A DNA stretch of 64,000 bases. Origin: Deinococcus hopiensis KR-140 (GTDB lineage: Bacteria > Deinococcota > Deinococci > Deinococcales > Deinococcaceae). The notes below the pieces were generated by a model, which was not told the DNA's origin, did no database searches, and worked only from the letters and a program-made list of their open reading frames with translations. Positions 46,047 to 54,904 of this stretch are shown piece by piece. The first letter of the stretch is position 1. The number at the start of each line of letters is the position of its first letter. A program made the translations under genes and the position numbers. The stretch is taken from contig NZ_FWWU01000010.1 in assembly GCF_900176165.1 (NCBI RefSeq), positions 124,001 through 188,000 of the forward strand, in the 5' to 3' direction.

Positions 46047-46840
46047 CGTCTGGAATGCCCTCCAAAAGCTGGACCCAGTAATGTAGAGGCTTCCGGCCCG
46101 CGGCCAGCCGTAGGTTGGAAAGCGGGGCTCCCTTGTAAACACGCGTCATGGGGTTGGCGGATCATCCGCGCCGTCCCCTCCGTTCCGTTACCGTTTTTCC
46201 TGCGCGCGGGGACGCACCGTGGAGGCGTCTACTCCACCTCAGGCGGAGCTTCGGGAGGCGGGGTACTGCCGGACCTTCACGCCGCCGCTCTTCCTGCGTG
46301 ACCCCGGTGCGCAGCAGTTGAAGCTTGTCCTCGCGCTCCAGCCGCTTCAGGAGCCGCCTCCGTTTCGTCTCAAACACCACAGCGTCCGGCAAGCCCTTTT
46401 CGCGGCCGTCGGTGAGAACCCTGAACCGGACTCCGAAGCTGGCCGCGGTCTTGGGCGGCCGAAGCCGGCCGCGGCATGGCTGGAGACAGCCGCCCACGGC
46501 GCGGCGTGTTGCGGCGCTGCAGCTGGTACGACCTGTACCAGCCGGGCCCAAGGGCAACGTCCCCCTGTTCCAGGTGGCGGCGAAGTTCCCTTGGTTGCAG
46601 CCGAATTCAGCGACTGCCAGGTCATGGTTTATATCTTTCTCCGCCGCGCGTCAGTGTGCTCGTAGCGGTTCTTACGTGCGTCCTCCTTTGAGAGGACTGT
46701 TTCTGCCTGCCGTGGAGAGGTGCAGGACCGGTGGATTGATCAAAGACAAGGAAAAGGGCGAGACACTTTCAGCTCCCGCCCTTCTTGCCCGTTCTGCCGT
46801 ACTTCTTGGCTCCGCAGGGTCTTTGGCTTCAAAGGGCACT
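46047..46840. other. About 790 bases without a gene; partial repeat
   Basis: A partial copy of repeat family 2 lies near 46150-46220 (minus orientation: GCAGGAAAAACGGTAACGGA, then GGATGATCCGCC). The rest holds broken frames only. Confidence 0.4.
46150..46220 (-). repeat. Short repeat family 2, partial copy
   Basis: On the minus strand GCAGGAAAAACGGTAACGGA, then GATGATCC in the same order as copy 1. Confidence 0.45.
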
Positions 46841-47260
46841 TCACCCTGCCAGCAGGTTCTTCCCTTTTTGCGTGATCTCGTACGCGTCGCTCAAGCCCGA
46901 CTTATCGCGCGCTCCACGCGGCTTGAGGTAACCCTCCCCCACCAATTTCCGCATCATGAGCCCCTCAAATCGGCTTTTCGGCCGGTGGTAGGGAGCCAGG
47001 GCCGCCAGAATCTCAGCCTGCCTGACGACCATGGGCTCCTCCGGTGGGTGGTCTCCCCTCTCGTCCACCATGGCCCGCAGGATCAGGGGCAACAACTCGC
47101 TGAGGCGGTCAGAACCGCCTGTCGCAGGCGCACCGACCACGTGATGGGTACGTTCCGGGGTGCCCAGGGTGGAATCCGGGTTGCTCCTTCCCGATGGACC
47201 TTGGCGGAGGTGTTTCAAGTGGTCGGGCAACCGCTGCTTGGGGATGCGGAAAGAACGCAT
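46841..47260 (-). CDS. Hypothetical protein with winged-helix-like C-terminus
   Basis: 139 residues. The first 55 residues are Pro/Arg-rich. From about residue 60 it reads SDRLSELLPLILRAMVDERG, QAEILAALAPYHRPKSRFEG and LVGEGYLKPRGARDKSGLSD then YEITQKGKNLLAG, the layout of a winged helix with the wing near the end, as in PadR/MarR-like domains, but no family match is certain. Start is ATG at 47260 with a TAACGT a few bases before it. Confidence 0.5.
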   Translation of the reverse strand: MRSFRIPKQRLPDHLKHLRQGPSGRSNPDSTLGTPERTHHVVGAPATGGSDRLSELLPLILRAMVDERGDHPPEEPMVVRQAEILAALAPYHRPKSRFEGLMMRKLVGEGYLKPRGARDKSGLSDAYEITQKGKNLLAG

Positions 47261-48138
47261 TCCCTACGTTACCCCGTACCCCTTGCCGCACTTGAGCAAG
47301 GGCTGAGCAGATATTTACCGTTTGAGACGCAGGTGGCGTGGGGTGGAGGGCCAGGGCCCCGGCGGACATCCCGAAGGTTGTTGAGTCCGGCGGGCTGAAC
47401 GTCATGTTCGCCCGGCTCTGCGCCTTCACTTGATCGCTGCTGGGCCGCTTGGGAGAACGTTCCGAGCCTTATCCTGTCCGCTGAACCGCCACAATCTCCT
47501 GAAGCCGGAGCGCGTGCGCTCCACAATGCCGCCGGGCCACGCTCACCGCCGGTTTAAGCGCTTTACCGGCGTTCACGCACCGTACGCTTACCCCGTCCGG
47601 GGCGTCAGGGAGGGCGTGGGTCAGTTCACGGTGCCGGATGAGGTGAAACCGGCCGGCGAGCGTCTTGCCCTGTCTCCCGTGGATGGGAGCGCCCGGCGCC
47701 TGCACCTTGGGGGTGACGGCAATGGCAGGGTTTAGCTCCGTTCGGTTCCTCTTCCCTCTCGCCCTCACCCGGCGGCCTGAGGGCCGCGAGACTTCCGCTG
47801 ATCTTGCTCATCCCCAGGCCCCACGGAGCGCTGCAGCGCTTCTCCCGCCACGGTCCCATGGTCACGCCAGCGTTTGCCTGCGGTACCGGTGGGCAGGTCC
47901 TCACACCAGCAGGGCCACGTTGAGCGCGTCGCCGAACGACTCACTGATCCGCACAGTGGCCCTCATGACCGGGGCACGTTCTGCTTCAGGCCTCGCCACG
48001 CCCCGGTCTCCTTCGTGCCCTCCCGCCCACGGTGATGGCCGCTCCGGCATGGTGAGCAGGATGCAGCAACGGACCACCGCCTCCCATAGGGTTCAGGGAA
48101 CACACTGGGGCGAGGCGGGAGCCGCGCTTACGCTTCAT
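47261..48138. other. About 880 bases, nothing recognised
   Basis: Several open frames but no convincing gene or repeat until the palindromic motifs begin near 48139. Confidence 0.35.
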
Positions 48139-48395
48139 GATTTCTTGAAATCAGTCTTTCTTGAAATTATGAATTCCTGAAATCATGTTTTCTTGAATTC
48201 GTGGCTCTGGCAGTACGGCGGGCGTGAAGGTGATCAAGGCAACGGCGATGGACGAGGTTTTGGAAACGTTCTTCCCCCGTCCTCAAGCGCTTCTCGCTGT
48301 CCTCTCCCCTACCCTCGCGGCGAACCGAGGTGGAGGCCCCGCCCAACACCGTATAAAAGTCCTGAATTCAGGTAAAACCGAATTCAGGAATCATG
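48139..48395. repeat. Cluster of TTTCNNGAAA-like motifs, 3-prime side of partition locus 2
   Basis: GATTTCTTGAAATC, CTTTCTTGAAATT, GAATTCCTGAAATC and TTTTCTTGAATTC follow each other between about 48139 and 48200, and CCTGAATTCAGG plus a partial copy lie at about 48359-48392. These are candidate binding sites for the partition proteins. Confidence 0.6.
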
Positions 48396-48491
48396 CAATA
48401 AAGAAGCTTTGGAGACGCAGCCTGGGCCCAGAGGCCGCGCAGACCGGGCCGTGGTGCTCCGCCTGCCCTGCTTGCAGCCTGCTCCTTCCCT

Positions 48492-48941
48492 CTAGCCGTT
48501 GCGTAAGTAGGCGCGCAGCGCGGCCTCAACCACCTGACTGTCCTTCATCCGGTTCTGAACGGCGTACATCTTCAGCTGGGTGACAAGTCCAGAGTCGAGA
48601 ATGGTGGAATACTTTTCCCGTTGAGGGCGTTGGGGCGGGTCCCCCTCCTGGCTTCCCTGCTTCCCCGATTTCTGCTTTTCATGATTTCCCGAAGACAGGA
48701 TATCCCGATTTCCTGAAAGCAGGATTTCTGATGCCTGCAACCCGGCCGCCTGCGGTTGCCCAGAAGCCTGGGTTTCCTGATCTCCCGAAATCGGGTTTTC
48801 GGGAGATCCCGCATTCGGGTTTTCCTGATTTCCTGAAATCGGGGAATCTGGCACAGAAGAGGCCTCTCCGGCTGCGGCCCTCGGCGCTTTGGCTTTGGCC
48901 AGGGCACCGAGGGCACCCCCAAATTTCCCACCCTTCGTCAC
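48492..48941 (-). CDS. Ribbon-helix-helix centromere-binding partner (locus 2)
   Basis: 149 residues, GTG start overlapping the parA2 stop (GTGA). The C-terminal 45 residues read EKYSTILDSGLVTQLKMYAV, QNRMKDSQVVEAALRAYLRN, a ribbon-helix-helix DNA-binding domain. The middle (about residues 32-100) is low-complexity with repeated blocks such as SGNQENP, GSPENPISGDQE, SGNRDILSSGNHE, encoded by DNA that contains palindromic motifs CCTGATTTCC and similar. It would bind the centromere sites and act with ParA2, in place of a ParB. Confidence 0.75.
   Translation of the reverse strand: MTKGGKFGGALGALAKAKAPRAAAGEASSVPDSPISGNQENPNAGSPENPISGDQETQASGQPQAAGLQASEILLSGNRDILSSGNHEKQKSGKQGSQEGDPPQRPQREKYSTILDSGLVTQLKMYAVQNRMKDSQVVEAALRAYLRNG
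48660..48850. repeat. Motif array inside the RHH gene
   Basis: Copies of GATTTCC(C/T)GAAA and CCCGAAATCGGG-type motifs are packed between 48660 and 48850, for example GATTTCCTGAAAGC, CCTGATCTCCCGAAATCGGG and CCTGATTTCCTGAAATCGGG. The array and the protein low-complexity region are the same DNA. Confidence 0.65.
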
Positions 48942-49558
48942 GCCTTCGCTCCTTTCAGGATTTCCTTCATCACCAGCTCGTAGTCCATATGCGCGAGCTT
49001 CGCATACCGGTCTCCCTTGATGTCCCCCACCGGGAAGCCAGCGAGCGCGGCCTTGGCAAAGGCCGCGGCGCGCCTAATGTCCTTGGTGAAGAGGGGAACG
49101 CCCGCATCCATCAGAGAACTCCGCGCCTCATGCCCGTCCGTGCTCGGCGCGGGAGGCACGTCCGTCAGCAGCACCCGGTAGTTCGTGACGTCGTGCTCGA
49201 TCAGGGGCGTCAGGGTCCGGACCAGGGCCCGCAACGACAGGGCGTCCGGCTTCGTGGGAACGATCAACAGGTCCACGCGCTCGGCAAGCTGCAGCAGGTC
49301 CCCCGTCTCCTCCCCGGCCTTCGTATCCAGCAGGACGAAGCTGTACGGACTGAGGTCCGCTGCGTCCAGATTCTCAATGGTGATCACGGTACACGGCAAC
49401 CCTGGACCCGCCGCTGCGTACTCACTCGCCCCCGCGGTCTTTTCGTCTGCATCAATCAGGATCGTCTGTCCTTTCTGGGCCAGGAGGCTGGCGAGGTTCA
49501 CGGCGGTCGTGGTTTTTCCCACGCCCCCTTTGTCATTGGCAATCGCAATCTGGTACAC
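48938..49558 (-). CDS. parA: ParA-family partition ATPase (locus 2)
   Basis: 206 residues from a GTG start at 49558; a longer frame is excluded because TACACT ends 6 bases before this GTG, a leaderless promoter. Walker A: NDKGGVGKTTTAVNLASLLA with both lysines of the ParA type; ILIDADEKTAGASEYA follows. FVLLDTKAGEETGD is the Walker B equivalent. DIRRAAAFAKAALAGFPVGD near the C-terminus. It overlaps the RHH gene by four bases. Confidence 0.9.
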   Translation of the reverse strand: MYQIAIANDKGGVGKTTTAVNLASLLAQKGQTILIDADEKTAGASEYAAAGPGLPCTVITIENLDAADLSPYSFVLLDTKAGEETGDLLQLAERVDLLIVPTKPDALSLRALVRTLTPLIEHDVTNYRVLLTDVPPAPSTDGHEARSSLMDAGVPLFTKDIRRAAAFAKAALAGFPVGDIKGDRYAKLAHMDYELVMKEILKGAKA

Positions 49559-49564
49559 ACCTAC

Positions 49565-49665
49565 AGTGTACTGAAATCTGGTTTTCCCGTTATCCCTTTT
49601 TCCTCCTTTCCATCTTTCAAGAAAACCTGTTTTCAAGTTTTCAGGATTTCAGGTTCACATGACGC
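49565..49665. repeat. Motif cluster upstream of parA2
   Basis: CTGAAATCTGGTTTTCCCG, CTTTCAAGAAAACCTG, TTTTCAAGTTTTC, CAGGATTTCAGG: the same GAAA/TTTC elements as in the RHH gene and on its far side. Likely operator or centromere. Confidence 0.6.
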
Positions 49666-49669
49666 AACG

Positions 49670-51130
49670 TGGAGCACGCGGTACAGGCGACCAAGGTGAA
49701 ACCACGGGCGTTGTCCACCCGTGTACGAAGGCCACGGTGTGGGTGTTGGCGCCCAGGTGCTGTGTGCGCGTTCCACCGTAGACACTCCCAGCCTCCTGAA
49801 GTTGACTGCAACCTGCTTCCTGCGGCGATGGGCGAGCAGGGGAGGGGAGAAGACCTGAGCGGTCTTTGTTCGGCAGAGGCAGCTGCGTCAGGCGCTGAAG
49901 GACCGAGCGGCAGCGGGGAGGCGCCCCGCTGCGCGTCAAGGCGTCAGCGACCAAGGGCGTCTTGGTGAGGAAGCGGGCAGCGCGGGCGAAAAGCCCTGGC
50001 GGCAAGACGCCGTAAAGTGGCGTGGCCGCCCCTGCCAGAATGACAGCGTGGCTGCACCCGACGCGTCCGGCAGCGCCCTCTCCCGGACGCCTGGCTCACC
50101 GCACACCAGGGGTATACCGCGCGGCGCACCCCCTTGTCGCGCCACGCGGTGCCTCCGTCAACCGGAGGTCACCGGCGCGGGTGGTCCCGGCGGTGGCGCC
50201 GGTATCCGGGTTTCCCGGACGTCAGCGAAATCTCTGACCAGGTGGGCGGTGGTGCTGGGGCAAACGGGACGCGGCCACCAGCCCCCGCACCCTGAAGGCC
50301 TACAAGTGGGTCACGGCGAAATTGCTGGGGTACAGCTCTATACAGACTGTAAATCTGCTGCTCGCCAGCACAGGGACAGCGTCCGTTTTCGACGCACGGT
50401 CAAAACTGCGGACCGGACAAGGATGCCGGCGAGTCCATTGTAAACCGAGGGGCCCACCCAGGCGGAGCGGGCGGGAAAAACGGTGACCCAGCGGCGCGCA
50501 ATTGCCGGAGCGGATGGTCCCGCAAAGCACATGAGGGACAACACTGCGGCGTGGGATAAGCGGTCTCCCCCCAGTGACGCTGAAGTTCACCAGTTGCCTG
50601 GGGAGCCGCCGAGCCTCGGATGCGCGCCCTCGTCCTGCTGTGCGCGCACAGGCGACGTCGCATCAGCGCAGCGTTGGCGGGGATGAAGTGAGCTTGGAAA
50701 CGAGGGACTCGCTCGTCAAGTACGGCAAAGGTGGCAAACAGAGAAGGGGCGTGTTCGGAGAAACCCTCAGCACCGCTGCTCATTGTAAAGAAAGGAGGGC
50801 TGGCGATGGGGAGCAGTTCCCCAGCCGCAGTCGAACGCTTGCAACGGCTCTGTACCCCGGCAAACCTTTCCTATAAAGGTCCATCACGCCCTTCGGCGCA
50901 CTGCAGGCACCCGTTTGATGCGGGAAGGGGCCTCCCTCAACAATGTCTCGGGACGTCTTGGGCACCTCGCTCTGAAAACTGCGCACATCTACGCCAAGTG
51001 GAGTGACGATGGGCCGCGCTGTAAATTGGCAGGATGGTAAAGTTCCTTTGCCAACACCCTGTGACCTCACGTTCCTACGCTATCCTACTTGACCCAGCAC
51101 ACGGCCGAAGCGGGCGTAGGAGCACCACCC
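49670..51130. other. About 1.45 kb without a confident gene
   Basis: Short open frames on both strands, none recognisable. A partial family 2 repeat lies at 50443-50520. Confidence 0.35.
50443..50520 (+). repeat. Short repeat family 2, partial copy
   Basis: Core GCGGAGCGGGCGGGAAAAAC, GGTGACCCAGCG and GGAGCGGATGGTCCCG aligned with family 2; the end hairpin is missing. Confidence 0.5.
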
Positions 51131-51325
51131 ATGAGCAAAAAGCGAGACATTCCAAAGTACGAGCAAATCCACCCACCGCACCTCGCCACCGCTGCGACCC
51201 TCGGAGCGCAAGGCCTTAAGCCGGCCCCAGATCAACTTCCCGCTGCCCTCTTCCTGCACAAAAGTGTTGAACGCGAAAGCCTCTCCGCCCTCTACGAACG
51301 CGCACAATGCGTTCCCATCCCCTGA
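51131..51325 (+). CDS. Small hypothetical protein, 64 aa
   Basis: Starts at ATG 51131. MSKKRDIPKYEQIHPPHLAT and FLHKSVERESLSALYERAQ; charged, no membrane segment. It could be a small regulator, but I recognise no family and the ribosome binding site is weak. Confidence 0.35.
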   Translation: MSKKRDIPKYEQIHPPHLATAATLGAQGLKPAPDQLPAALFLHKSVERESLSALYERAQCVPIP

Positions 51326-51519
51326 ACCTCACACGTTACACCCTTCCACTTTCAGCCCCACCGACTCGGCGCGGCCTCCACGCACGGCGCGTATGGGTGA
51401 GTAGCGCGGTTGTCTGTATGCTGTGACCAGCCAAAGGTCTCCAGCGCGTTCCTGCCGTACTCGCAAGAGGCCGGGGAGCGTCATTCGCACCTTACTTCTC
51501 ACGCCCAGATGGAGATTTG

Positions 51520-52635
51520 ATGTTCAACCCTTCCTGCCCTCTCTCGGTAGAGGAACACCTCCGTCAATTACAACGCGTCTACGGACCGATCGGTCCAGCG
51601 TTTGCGGCTGAAGAACTCGGCTGCAGCCTCAACGAGGCCGCCGAGCACCTGTACGGCACACGCGCCGAGCAGCACACCTGGGTCAGCCTGCCCGATATGG
51701 TCTGCTTGTGCGGGGCAAACAAGACCGAGCTGAAACGCTGGGTACAACAGGAGCAGATTGAGTGCAGGCGACGAACAGGCCAGGGAAAAGGGACGCCCAT
51801 GATGATCCGACTGGTGGATGCCCAGCGGTACCTGGAGGCACATCCAGCGGGCGCTGCGCACCCTTTTGGAACGGTCCATGCGCTTTTCGAGTACCTGCCC
51901 CGGTTCACAGCGGGTGAGCGGCCCAACGCCACCCCGGCGTCAGAACCCAAAGCGAAGTCCGTGGACGTGGACTGGGCGTTGGCGAGGCAAGCCGCCTGGC
52001 CGATGACCGCCGAACGCCTCGCGGACGCCGTGTATGGAACGCGGTCTGCAGGTGAGCAGCACAAAGCCCGGCGGCTCTTACAGCGTTGGGAAACCCAGGG
52101 ACGCGTCACCTGCTTTGCGAGGGGACTGTACGACCTCGTGCGCCCGGCCCTCCTGCTGAGTGCAGAGCGGTATGGGCGCCGGGCCCTGCCTCAGGGGGAC
52201 CTGCAGAAGCTGCGGGCACATCATCCCGAGATTGCGCACTGGCCAAACGGCTCCTTGGCAGCGGCGTGGCGAGCGTACAGCCGGGTGTTCGGAAGCGGCG
52301 TGCTGCCGGTCTTCGAGCGCCGGGAGCCGTCGTGGCTGGAGTATCTGCTGATCCGCCAGCTGCATCCTGATGTTCAGGTCCTGAGGGTGGACGCGGCGTA
52401 TGAGGCGCTCTGCCGGGAAGTCGCCCTGTACCGCCTCCTCCCGGCGCCTGTACCGCGTCCTGCACCGACCAAGCCCATCGAGGTGACGGTGGAGAACATT
52501 GAGGCGGGACTGGTGGATTTCAAAGCGCTGGCGGAGGCGACGCGCCGCAAGTTACAGAGAAATTTCGGCGCAGCCACGTCTGCCGGTTCGTCCCACGCAG
52601 GACCTGCCCAGCGGCTGGTCACCCGTCCACGATGA
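51520..52635 (+). CDS. Hypothetical protein with DNA-binding-like domains
   Basis: 371 residues from the ATG at 51520 (ATGGAGA upstream, not the TTG one codon before). The N-terminal half contains two segments that read like helix-turn-helix or excisionase-like folds: FAAEELGCSLNEAAEHLYG and VCLCGANKTELKRWVQQEQI. A third similar segment, WPMTAERLADAVYGTRSAGE, with RLLQRWETQGRVTCFARGLY as a wing, lies around residues 165-200. The C-terminal half is helical and ends in a low-complexity tail. No enzyme motif seen. Possibly a plasmid regulator; unknown family. Confidence 0.55.
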   Translation: MFNPSCPLSVEEHLRQLQRVYGPIGPAFAAEELGCSLNEAAEHLYGTRAEQHTWVSLPDMVCLCGANKTELKRWVQQEQIECRRRTGQGKGTPMMIRLVDAQRYLEAHPAGAAHPFGTVHALFEYLPRFTAGERPNATPASEPKAKSVDVDWALARQAAWPMTAERLADAVYGTRSAGEQHKARRLLQRWETQGRVTCFARGLYDLVRPALLLSAERYGRRALPQGDLQKLRAHHPEIAHWPNGSLAAAWRAYSRVFGSGVLPVFERREPSWLEYLLIRQLHPDVQVLRVDAAYEALCREVALYRLLPAPVPRPAPTKPIEVTVENIEAGLVDFKALAEATRRKLQRNFGAATSAGSSHAGPAQRLVTRPR

Positions 52636-53309
52636 ACACGTGGATTTCCCGGGCGTTTCCAGCATCGTCTCCGCCTCTGAACCGGTTTCCGGATCCTCCG
52701 CTCCGGCAATTCCACGCCTCTATGTCACCGTTTTTCCCGCTCGCCCTGCTGCGCAGCGTTGCACCTCCGCTCGGGTTCATCCGTTATTTCATTACGGATG
52801 AACCGAAATCCTTATGCCAGAGCTCTCCCAAGGAGTCTGAAGCGGAAATGGACATCTCAACGGCAACCAAAGCGGTCGTCCCCTGAACCGCAGCATTGTG
52901 TGCCGCCGCGGTATACGTCAGTGGTTGATCCTTTTGCAAAACGGCAGGGAGGGTTAAAGCGGACGAAGCCGAGCTGTCCTTACTCTCCGCCAAAACCTAA
53001 GAATGAGGACCGCAAACTATGAGTTGTGGGAGACCAGGAGGATCAAAGGCCCACGCCGTCAACCGCACCTGACTTTTACCCTGGAGGGAGCCAGATGCGT
53101 ATGCCCACGTATTGGTACTCCGTTGAGTCTGTAACTGCTGGCGAAGAACACGGGGGATTCCCACTCTTTGCGTACCGCGCTGACCCCAGAAACACGGGCG
53201 CCATCCATCAGGTTCCCGCCAGTCAACGGAGTACCAGTATCCACCGAGTCATCGACGCAAAACGCAGCGGTGGAGGGCAAGTGGACGCGACGCCCTGGAA
53301 AGTTGGCTG
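52636..53309. other. Intergenic with family 2 repeat
   Basis: Contains repeat family 2 copy 3 (52685-52805). No gene recognised; the rest is decayed sequence leading into the esterase pseudogene. Confidence 0.4.
52685..52805 (-). repeat. Short repeat family 2, copy 3 (minus)
   Basis: Carries GGTTCATCCGT (52774-52784) with ACGGATGAACC (52794-52804), an 11-bp hairpin with a 9-base loop, followed in minus orientation by the CCGAGCGGAGG and GGGAAAAACGGTGACATAG core and GGATCCGGAAA. Confidence 0.75.
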
Positions 53310-54044
53310 TTGAGCAACGTCGCCATTTGATGAGCCAGCGGAAGACTTCGCTGTTCTTGTAGGCCGTGTCCCACTCGGCCTGATGGTCACCGTATTCCAC
53401 CTCGGTGTACCTCAGCAGGCGGGTCTGTCCACCAGCACGAAAGATGGCGTCAACCATATTGCGGGTGTACTCCACTTTGGTTGTACGGTCGTCCGGGGCG
53501 TGGAATGCCCAAATGGCGAGGTTCCTGAGGCGCCCCCCATGCGCTGGGCTGCCGGAGCCGCTGATTGGTACGGCGGCCGCGAACAGATCTGGCTATTTCG
53601 TGATTGCGTTCCATACCCCTTTCCAGCCCCGTGAGAGTCCAACGAGATACACCCGGTCCGGATCAATGTCTGGATGAACCTGTAGGAGCTGGGAGAGCAA
53701 CGCGATCAGGGCCGTCATAGATACCGTTTCAGGGGTGGTATCCAGGTTGTACTCCGGAATACCGGTACTGACCCAGTGGATCTCCACGGGAGTCTGTGGG
53801 GCCAGTACGTACGCCGCTTGCAACTGCTGGTTTTCGGGAAGGGTGAAGTGCTGCGGACCGTACCGGGTTCCCTGGAGCATCTGTTTTCGTTGTCGGTGCC
53901 CGCTTCGCCTGAGCCGTGGAGGTGAATCATGAGCGGCAGTTTGCTGGTTGTCGGCGCTGTGGTCGGGGTATACAGCCGGTACGGGAGGGTAGGCTGATCA
54001 AGAGGCCCTGGGATCTCAAGGAGTACATTACCTGGTGAATCCAC
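53310..54044 (-). pseudogene. Broken secreted or cytosolic esterase/peptidase (dienelactone-hydrolase-like)
   Basis: Four minus-strand frames join: RLYTPTTAPTTSKLPLMIHL with the following HGSGEAG turn; then a frame change to YGPQHFTLPENQQ and DRVYLVGLSRGWKGVWNAIT with the GxSxG serine; then after another shift to PDDRTTKVEYTRNMVDAIFR and GDHQAEWDTAYKNSEVFRWL with the catalytic His region. At least two frameshifts, so inactive. Resembles COG4099-type alpha/beta peptidases. One residue in the elbow, GWKG for GGKG, is also changed. Confidence 0.65.
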
Positions 54045-54285
54045 CAGCCTCAGACATACTCATTACCCTGCCCGTATCGGTGGTTGTCGGGGAAACCTCC
54101 TTGAGTCCACAGGAAAGACATTCGAGATCGTAAAAGACCCCTGCTCCTTCTGGCAAGAACCTCTCCGGAAGATGCTGTTCTCCCATAAGCCAATGAGGAC
54201 GCAAGGGCATCAAAATCGGGTCGTGGGAGGTACCGGACAGGCTGCGTCTGATCCCCGTGCTGGTGATCAACACACCCAGGAAAAA
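54045..54285. other. Decayed sequence upstream of terminator
   Basis: No gene. The stretch lies between the esterase relic and the terminator at 54286. Confidence 0.3.
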
Positions 54286-54315
54286 GAGCGGGCGTCCCAG
54301 ACCGGACGCCCGCTC
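54286..54315 (-). terminator. Rho-independent terminator (minus strand)
   Basis: GAGCGGGCGTCC pairs with GGACGCCCGCTC, perfect 12 bp; on the minus strand it is followed by TTTTTCC. The gene it served is not clear; minus-strand sequence upstream (54330-54540) is decayed. Confidence 0.75.
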
Positions 54316-54548
54316 GGTCTTCAGCGGCCTCATCCCCTGGCCTGAACCCGGCAGTCCGTGGAGTCAGCTCCCCCGCAGAAACAGCCCGAAATCCACGGTC
54401 TATGGGCGGTTGTGCGCCTGGGGAGAAGTTTCCGCGCGGCGTGGGCCACCGTCCTCGAAGAGGACGACCCGGAGTTGGGCACCGATTGGGAATGGGGCAA
54501 GCCGCCGACGGGCGCATGGTCAAAGCCCCAGTGGGGAAAAGGGGGTCT

Positions 54549-54670
54549 AGAGCATTTGTCCGAATTGGGCCGCGCGTGGAAGGGCATTCCTCACGGCACC
54601 ATTCTCCTCCATGCGCATTCAAGTTCGCCCTGCTCGGTCAAAAAGAAGTCCTCCTTTTGGCAAACGCCCT
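54549..54670 (-). repeat. Short repeat family 1, copy D
   Basis: Reverse orientation: starts AGCATTTGTCCGAATTGGGC and ends GGCAAACGCCCT, with CATGCGCATTCAAGTTCGCC and GGTCAAAAAGAAGTCCTCC between. Confidence 0.75.
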
Positions 54671-54735
54671 AAGCCGCAAGGTCAAGATTCTCATTAGACC
54701 GAACCGCCTGCCCGTACTGGGCGACCAGGCTTTAA

Positions 54736-54860
54736 AGTATTTATCTGAATTCCGCCGCGAGTGGAAGGGCGCCCCTCACGGTTCCATTCTCCCCGATGAT
54801 CGTTCACTTTCACTCGCCCTGCTCGGTCAAAAAGGGAACTTCTTTTTGACAAATGCTGTA
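54736..54860 (-). repeat. Short repeat family 1, copy E
   Basis: Reverse orientation: AGTATTTATCTGAATTCCGC at one end, GGTCAAAAAGGGAACTTC and TTTTGACAAATGCTG at the other. Lies directly beside copy D in the same orientation. Confidence 0.7.
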
Positions 54861-54904
54861 GGGCGTCCCGGAGCACGAACCGCTGTGTCGGCTGAGCGGC
54901 GTGA

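Noticed and set aside
48660..48850. CRISPR-like repeat array
   Set aside because: Motifs are short, of uneven spacing and lie inside a coding gene; no constant repeat with unique spacers. No cas genes in the window.
54358..54672. Gene overlapping repeat copy D
   Set aside because: A readable stretch (PEIHGLWAVVRLGRSFRAAW) runs straight into the repeat and has no start signal.
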